A stretch of 8,618 nucleotides of DNA from Chloroflexota bacterium (lineage in GTDB: Bacteria; Chloroflexota; Limnocylindria; QHBO01). A model generated the notes under the pieces. That model did no database searches. It saw nothing but the letters and a program-made list of their open reading frames with translations, and was not told the DNA's origin. The DNA lies in assembly GCA_005879775.1 (NCBI GenBank), contig VBJX01000010.1, positions 1 through 8,618 of the forward strand, read 5' to 3'. Below are positions 1 to 7,899 of the stretch, piece by piece (position 1 is the stretch's first letter; each line of letters begins with the position of its first letter). The position numbers and the translations under genes are program-made.

Positions 1-416
1 CAGCCCAGATCGGGGTAGTAGTCACCTGCCAGGGCCACATCGGTCTGGCGGGTGAGAACCACGGTGATCCCCTGCGCCTCCAGCAGGGAACGCAGCTTGA
101 GCGCGATCGCCAGGGTCATCGTCTTCTCGGCGTAGGCGGGGCCACGCTTGAGCGGGTCGGGGACACCCCAGTCCAGGCAGCCGCCGTGCCCGGCGTCGAT
201 GGCGACCACGATCGCTCCCGGTTTGGGCCGATACACCTCGCTCGACGAACCGGGGGCAGGAACAATGTCGCCGACTCCTGCGCTCGGAACCGGAGAGGCC
301 GATGGGCTGGCCGAAGCGCCCTGGCTGGCGCTCGGGCTCGACGATGGCGAGCAGGCTGCCAGCAGCAGGCCGATGACGAGCCACGCCGCGATCTGGCGGC
401 GCGCTCGGTCTGGCAT
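1..416 (-). CDS. N-acetylmuramoyl-L-alanine amidase (Amidase_3), lipoprotein, 3' end cut by window edge
   Basis: This enzyme cleaves the amide bond between N-acetylmuramic acid and L-alanine in peptidoglycan, so it acts outside the membrane in wall turnover or cell separation. The visible 138 residues begin with a basic n-region and a hydrophobic stretch (13-21) ending in a lipobox, L19-A20-A21-C22, so the mature protein is probably a lipoprotein anchored through Cys22. A Ser/Ala/Pro-rich linker (23-60) follows. The catalytic domain starts with VAIDAGHGG (71-79), where H77 is the expected first zinc ligand. E97 in YAEKTMTL is the expected second ligand, and VVLTRQTD (119-126) is the next conserved block. 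The remaining ligand and catalytic Glu lie beyond the edge. ATG at 416 is chosen because it gives a complete signal peptide and lies 14 nt after the rho stop; no clear Shine-Dalgarno is visible. The family is secure, the physiological role is not. Confidence 0.9.
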   Translation of the reverse strand, partial: MPDRARRQIAAWLVIGLLLAACSPSSSPSASQGASASPSASPVPSAGVGDIVPAPGSSSEVYRPKPGAIVVAIDAGHGGCLDWGVPDPLKRGPAYAEKTMTLAIALKLRSLLEAQGITVVLTRQTDVALAGDYYPDLG

Positions 417-430
417 GGGACGCGGGAGGG

Positions 431-1880
431 TCAGCGCTCGGAGGCTTCGACGCTCTTGCTGAGGGAGACGAGGAACTCCGCGTTGTTCTTCGTCTTGCCC
501 AGACGCTGCATGAGCAGCTCGATCCCCTCGGCGGCGCATGGTCCACGTCATGCGCAGGGTGTTCTCGTCGAGGAGCAGCTCTTCGCGGCGGGTGCCGGAG
601 CGCAGGACGTCGATTGCCGGGAAGATGCGCTTGTCGCTCAGCTTGCGATCGAGGGCCAGCTCCATGTTGCCGGTCCCCTTGAACTCCTCGTAGATGACGT
701 CGTCCATCCGCGACCCGGTGTCGACCAGGCAGGTGGCGATGATCGTCAGGCTGCCGCCATTCTCGATGTTGCGCGCAGCGCCGAAGAAGCGCTTGGGCGG
801 GTAGAGGGCGACGGGGTCGACGCCACCTGAGAGGGTCTTGCCCGATGCCGGCAGGGCGAGGTTGTAGGCACGCGCCAGCCGCGTGATCGAGTCGAGCAGG
901 ATCACCACGTCGCGGCCGGTCTCCACCTGTCGCTTGGCGATCTCGAGCGCCATCTCCGCCACGCGGGTGTGGTTCTCGGTCGGCTCGTCGAAGGTGGAGG
1001 CGTAGATCTCCCCCTTCACGCTGCGGCTCATGTCGGTGACTTCTTCAGGACGCTCGCCGATGAGCGCCACCATGAGCAGCACCTCGGGGTAGTTGTCGGT
1101 GATGCCGTGCGCGATGTTCTTGAGCACGGTCGTCTTGCCGGCCTTGGCCGGGGAGAGGACCATGCCGCGCTGCCCCTTGCCGATGGGGCTGATCAGGTTG
1201 ATGAGGCGCTGGGTCAGGTTCTTCTGGTCCGTCTCGATGTCGAACATCTCGTCGGGGAAGACCGGCACCAGCGCGTCGAACTGCGGACGGCGGCGAGCGG
1301 TGTCGGGATCGACCCCGTTGACGCTGTCGACGCGTAGCAGGCCCCAGTACTTCTCCTGGTCCTTGGGAGGCCGCGTCTGGCCGGCGACCTTGTCACCGGT
1401 ACGCAGGCCGAAGCGGCGGACCTGGGAGGAGCTGACGTAGATGTCGTCCTGAGACGGCATGACGCCGTGGCGGCGCAGGAAGCCGAAGCCCTCGTCGACG
1501 ATCTCCAGGACCCCGGTCGCCTCGCCGGGCTGACCGTTGAGGTCGCGGCGCGGCTGGGCGGGAGTCAGCGGGACGAGGTCAAGCAGCTTCAGGACCAGGT
1601 CGGAATGCTCGAGCTGATCGGTCGACTCCAGGCCGAGCTCGGTTCCGAGCTCACGGAGCTCCTCGACGCTCTTGGCCTGCAGGTCGGCCAGGTTCATCCC
1701 CGGATCGTTCTCGTCACCCTCGGTCGGGAAGGGGCCGGCATAGATGGATGAGTAGCCGCCGGTGGCGTAGTTGTTGCGGCGTCCCTGGAAGACGGGACGC
1801 GGCGTCTGGCGGCGAGGGCCGCCTCCGTCAGGTCGACGGCGCGGGCGCCCGCGGCGCTGGGGTCGGAGCTCGTCGTTCAT
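431..1880 (-). CDS. rho: Transcription termination factor Rho, frameshifted near the C-terminus
   Basis: Rho is the hexameric RNA-dependent ATPase/translocase that ends transcription of untranslated RNA. From ATG 1880 the order is an Arg-rich disordered N-terminus (1-37), a Rho N-terminal helical domain (about 62-103), a cold-shock-like RNA-binding domain (about 121-184, with GVLEIVDEGFGFLR), and the RecA-type ATPase core. Visible core motifs are Walker A SPAKAGKTT (243-251, K249), catalytic-Glu segment GERPEEVTDM, Walker B VVILLDSITRLARAYN, Q-loop PASGKTLSGGVDP and R-loop DTGSRMDDVIYEEFKGTGN. After MTWTMRR (residues 444-450) the frame breaks near 530-533. The family's C-terminal helix resumes in another frame as AEGIELLMQRLGKTKNNAEF and ends at TGA 433-431. 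About eight family residues are missing between the two parts. An in-frame stop shortly upstream and the absence of other start codons support ATG 1880. The deletion may be an assembly error or a real lesion. Identity is certain; integrity is not. Confidence 0.93.
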
Positions 1881-2036
1881 GCGGGCATCCGGGTTGGGCT
1901 GGGCTTCATTGGGGATCTGTAACCTCGATCAGCGGAGTGGGGTTCGGGAGAGAGGTGGGTGCCATCGGGCGACACATGGATCGGATCCACGCCCGGGAGC
2001 ATTGCTCACCATCAGGGGACGCAGGCGGTCGACCGG

Positions 2037-3632
2037 TCAGACCTTGCGGGTCCCCGCGCGAGTGGTGATGTTGGGCCCGCCATAGCCGCTCATCTCGCCG
2101 ATGAGCCTGGCCCGGATCTGGCGCACGACCGGCCGCCAGTCCAGGGAATCATACCCGAGATGTGCAACCACCTGCTCGGCGTTCCACTCCTGGCCACGTC
2201 GCCACGCTCGTCGCAGCGTCTCGCCGGCCCCCTCCGTGCGCCACCACGCCTCGCCGTGGCGCGCCTTGAGGTAGTCGGTGAGCGAGGCGTCGAGCATCGA
2301 ACAGCGCAGGTAGGCGGCGGCCAGCATGCCGTCATCGACGGTCACCAGGTAGCGCTCCTCGGGGTGGCGCACGCCGGTCAGCATCGACATCAGCCCGGCG
2401 AAGTGCGCGCGCTGTACGGCGACGGCCCCGCCACGGTGCAGGCGCAGCTGGTGGAGGTGCTGAGCGACCACGCCGCGCAGCCGCTCGAGGATGAAGAAGG
2501 CGAAGAAATCGGCGAATCCGTCGGCATGCTCCTGCGCCATGCCGAGCTGCTCCATGAGCCAGGCCGGCTCCCCGACGAGACGCTCGAAGGCATGGGCATA
2601 GCCCTCGGCCACGCTCTGGTCGCCGAGCACGCGTGAACCGATCGGCAGGTCCGGATCGACGTTCAGGTAATGCTCCAGGTGCCCGGCCTCGTGGAAGACA
2701 GCCGCGTAGTCGTCCCAGCCACCGTTGGGCTGGATCACGAGGCGCACGTCGCTCGGGGCGTCGATCGTGGAGACGAACGCCCGGCCCGACTTGTTGGGGC
2801 GCGCGGCAACGTCCAGGGTGGCACCGGGCTGCGAATGCAGATCGATCCCGAGCCCGTGCAGGGTGGCCTCCAGGACGGTCATCAGGTGGCGACGATCGAA
2901 CCAATGATCCCAGCCGCCGCCACGCAGCAGGTACCACAGGTCGGCCAGGCTCGCGTCCCCCTGCTCGATCTCGATCCGGGCCAGGTAGCGGCGCAGCGCC
3001 GAGAAGTACTGCGTCTCGAGCTCGGCGAGGAATCCGCGGGCGCCGATCCCCAGCGCGTCCGGATCGAAGCCGCGAGTGACGGCCACCAGCTCCACGTAGT
3101 CGGCGTAGCCCAGGGCGCGGGCCAGTGACCCGATCTGCTCGATCCGCTCCTGGCGGAGCGGGTTGAGCGCCTCCTCGGCCTCCAGGTACGAGGCGTACAG
3201 GGCGTTTCGCTCCGCCCGGCCGTCGATCTGGCTGATCCGGCCGCGCACGGCCCGATACGGCAGGCGCTCCCCGCGCCAGATGACGATCGCCTTCGCCTCG
3301 GCGGTTGCGATCGCATCGGTCAGGGCCGACACGCCCTGGTCGATGAACCCATCGGCCGCGAACGCCAGCAGGGCTCGATGGCGTGCGGCATCGGCGCCGC
3401 CGGCGTTGGTGAGCTTGCGCAGCGCGTCGATCGAGCGGCGCGAGAAGAGCTGGGCGTGGCGCTCGTAGATCCCCGCCAGGGCCAGCTGGTCGCGCAGGCC
3501 GGCATAGCACTGGTAGGTCTCCTCCTCGCGCTCGGCGAGGAAGCGCTCAACGTCCTCCTCGTAGGTGCTGCGCTTGAACGCCGGGCGGGAAGCAGCCGGG
3601 CGCCGCCCGGCCGTGGTCCGACGGGTGGTCAT
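2037..3632 (-). CDS. M3-like (thimet oligopeptidase-type) zinc metallopeptidase
   Basis: This is a 531-residue gluzincin-type peptidase, probably cytosolic because no signal peptide or membrane span is visible. The N-terminal half (about 25-260) is helical and charged, as in M3 peptidases, where it shapes a deep cleft for short peptides. The zinc site is H314-E315-A-G-H318, inside VFHEAGHLEHY, with E342 of SVAEGYAHAFE, 24 residues after the second His, as the likely third ligand. A preceding block PNKSGRAFVSTI (279-290) resembles the conserved strand before the active site in this clan. The C-terminal Tyr-rich loop that helps bind substrate in classical M3 enzymes is not obvious; AAYLRCSMLD occupies about that place, so specificity may differ. 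ATG 3632 is chosen because it lies 4 nt after the pyrG stop, and the stop region itself supplies a GAGG ribosome binding element. That spacing implies co-transcription with pyrG. Substrate unknown. Confidence 0.85.
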   Translation of the reverse strand: MTTRRTTAGRRPAASRPAFKRSTYEEDVERFLAEREEETYQCYAGLRDQLALAGIYERHAQLFSRRSIDALRKLTNAGGADAARHRALLAFAADGFIDQGVSALTDAIATAEAKAIVIWRGERLPYRAVRGRISQIDGRAERNALYASYLEAEEALNPLRQERIEQIGSLARALGYADYVELVAVTRGFDPDALGIGARGFLAELETQYFSALRRYLARIEIEQGDASLADLWYLLRGGGWDHWFDRRHLMTVLEATLHGLGIDLHSQPGATLDVAARPNKSGRAFVSTIDAPSDVRLVIQPNGGWDDYAAVFHEAGHLEHYLNVDPDLPIGSRVLGDQSVAEGYAHAFERLVGEPAWLMEQLGMAQEHADGFADFFAFFILERLRGVVAQHLHQLRLHRGGAVAVQRAHFAGLMSMLTGVRHPEERYLVTVDDGMLAAAYLRCSMLDASLTDYLKARHGEAWWRTEGAGETLRRAWRRGQEWNAEQVVAHLGYDSLDWRPVVRQIRARLIGEMSGYGGPNITTRAGTRKV

Positions 3633-3636
3633 CGCC

Positions 3637-5334
<1,698 letters not shown>

Positions 5335-5365
5335 TGGTCTGAAGCAAACCTCCGGGGTTTTTCCG

Positions 5366-5374
5366 ATTCTATCA
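5366..5374 (-). promoter_or_regulatory. Putative extended -10 promoter element for pyrG
   Basis: Read on the minus strand, this is TGATAGAAT, which matches the extended -10 pattern TGnTANNNT with one deviation from TATAAT. It is one of the few AT-rich hexamers in the region. No good -35 box lies 16-18 nt upstream, which is tolerated by extended -10 promoters. Initiation 6-8 nt downstream would fall near the A5 run at 5358-5362 and leave a leader of about 25 nt containing the GGAGG at 5349-5353. This is a motif match only. Confidence 0.4.
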
Positions 5375-5397
5375 GAGCCCGATCTGGACCGAAGCCG

Positions 5398-6231
5398 ATG
5401 GTCCACCCTCCCCGCATGAGGCTGCCGGCGGTCGTCCGCGCCATCCACCCGGCGCCCGCGCTGGCGGTGACCGCCCTCTCGGCCGCCCTGGGGGCGATTC
5501 TCCTTTTCCAGGCGGGGCGAACCCCTGGGTCGTCCTGGGCGCTGCTGGTGCTGAGCGTGGCCGGCTCCCAGGTCTTCACCGGGATGGCCAACGACATCGC
5601 CGACCGGGAGCGCGACCGGGTGGCACGCCCGGAGAAGCCGATCCCCGCCGGCGAGCTGAGCGTGGACACCGCGATCTGGGTCGCATCGGCCGCGCTGGCC
5701 CTCCAGCTGGTGGCCAGCCTGTGGCTGGGTCCACTTCCGCTGGTGATCGGAGCTGTCGCATCGGCCTCGGCGCTGGCCTACGACCTGGCCCTCTCACGCA
5801 CGCCCTATTCGGCGATCCCCTACCTGGTCAGCTTCGGCCTGCTCCCGGCCTGGATCGCATCAGGGGTGGGCGTGCCGCTGGACCGGATCCTGCCTGCCAT
5901 CCCCCTCGTCGCGCCGTTCGCGGTCGCCGCGCACCTGGCCAACACGGTGCGCGACTGGCAGGCCGATGCGGCTGGCGGCTCGCGCAGCCTGGCGCAGGTG
6001 CTTGGCCGTCAGGCGAGCAGGAGGCTGGCGGCCGGGCTGGCACTGGCCGTCGGGATCGGGGAGGGTGCCGCGCTCGCCCTTGGCGGGAGGCTGACGCTCG
6101 CCAGCGCGGTGCTGGGGCTCGCCGGACTGCTGGCGATCGCGTCGAGCGCACGCAATGAACGGCGGCTCTGGTACGCGGTCCTGGTGGCCGCGGTCTGCTG
6201 GACGGCGGCCTGGGCCCTGTCGACGGGCTAG
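5398..6231 (+). CDS. UbiA-family prenyltransferase, integral membrane
   Basis: Members transfer a polyprenyl chain from its diphosphate to an aromatic or other acceptor within the membrane, for example in quinone, tocopherol, chlorophyll or ether-lipid synthesis. The 277-residue protein is strongly hydrophobic with about eight to nine predicted spans. It carries both Mg2+/diphosphate-binding motifs: N65-D66-I-A-D69-R-E-R-D73 in the first, and N182-T-V-R-D186-W-Q-A-D190 followed by GGSRSLAQVLG in the second. The IHPAPALAV start of the first helix is also common in this superfamily. The acceptor cannot be read from the sequence, and no quinone or chlorophyll genes are nearby, so I give no symbol. 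ATG 5398 is the longest start from the divergent region; ATG 5416 is an equally plausible alternative, since neither has a clear Shine-Dalgarno. It is the only plus-strand gene here and converges on the small membrane-protein gene with a 9-bp gap. Confidence 0.9.
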   Translation: MVHPPRMRLPAVVRAIHPAPALAVTALSAALGAILLFQAGRTPGSSWALLVLSVAGSQVFTGMANDIADRERDRVARPEKPIPAGELSVDTAIWVASAALALQLVASLWLGPLPLVIGAVASASALAYDLALSRTPYSAIPYLVSFGLLPAWIASGVGVPLDRILPAIPLVAPFAVAAHLANTVRDWQADAAGGSRSLAQVLGRQASRRLAAGLALAVGIGEGAALALGGRLTLASAVLGLAGLLAIASSARNERRLWYAVLVAAVCWTAAWALSTG

Positions 6232-6240
6232 GGCGACCGG

Positions 6241-6393
6241 CTAGATCGTGTCCTCGAGCTCCAGGTCCTCCTCGTCGCCCTCCTCAGTCAGCTTCAGCCA
6301 GACGAAGAGCCCGGCGAGGATGGTGAGCGGGATGACGATCAAGGCGGCGAGCAGCGCGCCGATGCTGATGAACAGGACTTTGAGCACCTTCAT
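6241..6393 (-). CDS. Small single-span membrane protein, 50 residues, unknown function
   Basis: The product starts MKVLKVLF, with two Lys before a continuous hydrophobic stretch (about 6-33: I, L, V, A, G, F with one Pro at 22). It ends in a strongly acidic tail (nine Asp/Glu between 37 and 48). The positive charge at the N-terminus and acidic C-terminus suggest one transmembrane helix; topology is inferred. Reality of the gene rests on a GGGGAGG ribosome binding site exactly 8 nt before the ATG, a clean start and stop, and its place 28 nt after the preceding gene on the same strand. I do not recognise a family. It could be a subunit-like or regulatory micro-protein, or a simple membrane anchor; nothing in the sequence decides. 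It is too short for many gene callers and is easily missed. Confidence 0.75.
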   Translation of the reverse strand: MKVLKVLFISIGALLAALIVIPLTILAGLFVWLKLTEEGDEEDLELEDTI

Positions 6394-6401
6394 GTGGTGG
6401 G

Positions 6402-6408
6402 CCTCCCC
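6402..6408 (-). promoter_or_regulatory. Strong ribosome binding site of the 50-residue membrane protein
   Basis: The minus strand reads GGGGAGG, nearly the full anti-16S complement, 8 nt from ATG 6393. It lies in the 28-nt gap between two minus-strand genes and is the best Shine-Dalgarno in the window. It is the main argument that the short reading frame is translated. Confidence 0.75.
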
Positions 6409-6421
6409 GTGATCGCGCGCT

Positions 6422-6931
6422 TCAGGCGGGCGCGGCGCCGTCTCGATGCTCCGGTGCGGCCTGGATCATAGCCAAGATATCGTCCCGCGTGAACTCGACC
6501 AGCTGATGAGCCCCCGGCTTCCCGGAGGTGATGATGAGCAGGCGAAGCACGAACGAGCCCTCTTGCTCGAAGAAGAAGAGGTCGCGCTGCGACTGCCCGT
6601 CCAGGTAGGCGCCGACAACCCGCATCGCGTGCTCGTAGAAGTTGCTCACCTCCTCGGCCGCGGTGCCTTCCGTTCCGCTCCCGCGCAGGGCGGAACGTTC
6701 CTCGATCAGCTGAGCGACCTGCTCGTCGGTCAGCTCGTAGGTGCGCTTGGCCAGCGTGCCGTAGGAGTCCGATGAGGCGCCGCCCGGGGGCAGGGTGAGC
6801 CCCTGCAGCACGAATCCGCCGTCGAGCTCCAGGAAGAGCAGCTCCTTCAGCTGCTCGCGATCAGCGAAGGCGCCGACGCTGCGCAGCACCTCCTCCCAGT
6901 CCTGGCGCGGGCTGCCCTCGTAGATCCGCAT
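6422..6931 (-). CDS. Uncharacterised protein with two tandem copies of one domain
   Basis: I do not recognise a family for this 169-residue acidic, soluble-looking protein; no signal peptide, membrane span or catalytic motif is visible. It consists of two related halves. Residues 16-50 (LRSVGAFAD...LLFLELDGGFVLQG) align without gaps to 103-137 (MRVVGAYLD...LFFFEQEGSFVLRL), with 14 identities in 35. After a variable segment, YELTDEQVAQLI (65-76) matches VEFTRDDILAMI (145-156). Each unit therefore looks like a helix, a beta hairpin around the E-x-x-G-x-F-V-L core, a linker and a final helix. The halves are joined by a Gly/Thr/Glu linker (83-94). ATG 6931 has AGGAG 7 nt upstream (6939-6943). The gene starts 24 nt after psuG and is probably co-transcribed with it, but nothing in it suggests a catalytic role in pseudouridine breakdown. 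It could be a binding or scaffold protein. Confidence 0.82.
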   Translation of the reverse strand: MRIYEGSPRQDWEEVLRSVGAFADREQLKELLFLELDGGFVLQGLTLPPGGASSDSYGTLAKRTYELTDEQVAQLIEERSALRGSGTEGTAAEEVSNFYEHAMRVVGAYLDGQSQRDLFFFEQEGSFVLRLLIITSGKPGAHQLVEFTRDDILAMIQAAPEHRDGAAPA

Positions 6932-6955
6932 GCGACCTCTCCTGCTGTGTGTCGC

Positions 6956-7894
6956 TCAGGCGCGTGCCCGGCCGTCAGGATAGCGCAGCGCCGCATAGGC
7001 AACGGCGATGCGGGCAGCCATTCGGGCGTTGTTGACGATGAGCCCGATGTTGGCGCGCAGGGCGCGCCCCCCTGACAGCTCGCTGACCCGCGACAGGATC
7101 CACGGCGTCACGCTGGCCCCCGCGATCCCCTCCGCAGTTGCGGCAGCGGCTGCTTCGGTGATCCAGCGTTCCACCTCCGCCGCGGGGATGGCAAGCTCGG
7201 CTGGCGGTGGCTGGACGAGCAGCATGCCGCCGGAGCCCGGGATGGCGAAATGGCGGGCGAGTGCCTGCGCTGCCTCCTCGGGGCTTTCGACCCGATGCGG
7301 AAGCGGCAGGCTGGCGCTGGTGGCGTAGAAGGCGGGGAGCTCATCGGTCGCCAGCCCAATGACCGGGACGCGCCTCGTTTCGAGCAGCTCGAGGGTGGCC
7401 GGCAGGTCGAGAATCGACTTCGCCCCGCTGCAGACGACCGCCATGGCCGTGGCCGCCAGCTCGTCGATGTCACCGCTGACGTCGAACGACGTGGCCGCTC
7501 CGCGATGCACCCCGCCGATCCCGCCGGTGGCCATCAGCCGCACGCCGCCCATGGCCGCGATCCGCATCGTGGCGCTCACGGTGGTCGAGGCCAGGGTGCC
7601 GGCGGCCAGCAGCGGGCCCAGGTCGCGGCTGGCGCCCTTGGCTGCTCCGGCGGCGGGGTCGGCGAGGCGTTCCAGCACGGAGTGCGGCGCGCCCAGCAGC
7701 AGCCGACCCCGGTCGACGGCGGCGGTGGCGGGAACGGCTCCCTCCTGGCGGACCGCCGCCTCGGCAGCGAGCGCGGTCTCGAGGTTGTCTGGCGGCGGCA
7801 GGCCCTGCGCGACGAGGCTCGACTCGAGCGCCACCACCGGCCGGTTCGCAGCGATCGCCTCGCCGACCTCGGCGGACACCTCCAGGAGCTCCAC
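6956..7894 (-). CDS. psuG: Pseudouridine-5'-phosphate glycosidase
   Basis: PsuG breaks the C-glycosidic bond of pseudouridine 5'-phosphate to uracil and ribose 5-phosphate (the reverse reaction is favoured in vitro). From GTG 7894 the protein is 312 residues, the usual family length. Recognisable blocks in order are PVVALESSLVAQGLP near the N-terminus, GAVPATAAV, KGASRDLG (K86), STTVSATMRIAAMGGVRL, ATGGIGGVHRGA, and VVCSGAKSILDLPAT with K159 as the expected Schiff-base lysine. The C-terminus has ASVTPWILSRVSELSGG and NIGLIVNNA. All match the family pattern, including the two functional Lys. GTG 7894 is chosen because it lies 5 nt after the kinase stop and gives the standard N-terminus VELLEVSAEV; a longer frame to 8023 is only overlap with the kinase. 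The tight spacing implies translational coupling with the kinase, whose product is the substrate of this enzyme. Confidence 0.96.
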   Translation of the reverse strand: MELLEVSAEVGEAIAANRPVVALESSLVAQGLPPPDNLETALAAEAAVRQEGAVPATAAVDRGRLLLGAPHSVLERLADPAAGAAKGASRDLGPLLAAGTLASTTVSATMRIAAMGGVRLMATGGIGGVHRGAATSFDVSGDIDELAATAMAVVCSGAKSILDLPATLELLETRRVPVIGLATDELPAFYATSASLPLPHRVESPEEAAQALARHFAIPGSGGMLLVQPPPAELAIPAAEVERWITEAAAAATAEGIAGASVTPWILSRVSELSGGRALRANIGLIVNNARMAARIAVAYAALRYPDGRARA

Positions 7895-7899
7895 GTCGG

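Noticed and set aside
22..546. Minus-strand open frame overlapping the end of rho and the amidase
   Set aside because: Its translation is Arg/Ser/Pro-rich noise in a third frame; both the Rho C-terminus and the amidase motifs are in other frames.
2027..2034. Palindrome GGTCGACC just after the peptidase stop, considered as a terminator
   Set aside because: Only 8 bp with no loop and no T-run; such palindromes are frequent by chance in GC-rich DNA.
5347..5362. AACC-TCCGG-GGTT followed by T-run on the plus strand, considered as an intrinsic terminator
   Set aside because: The stem is only 4 bp and it lies in the pyrG leader over the ribosome binding site; no plus-strand gene ends there.
5335..5448. 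Upstream extension of pyrG to 5448
   Set aside because: CTP synthases begin right at MxKYxFVTGG; the extension overlaps the divergent gene start and the likely promoter.
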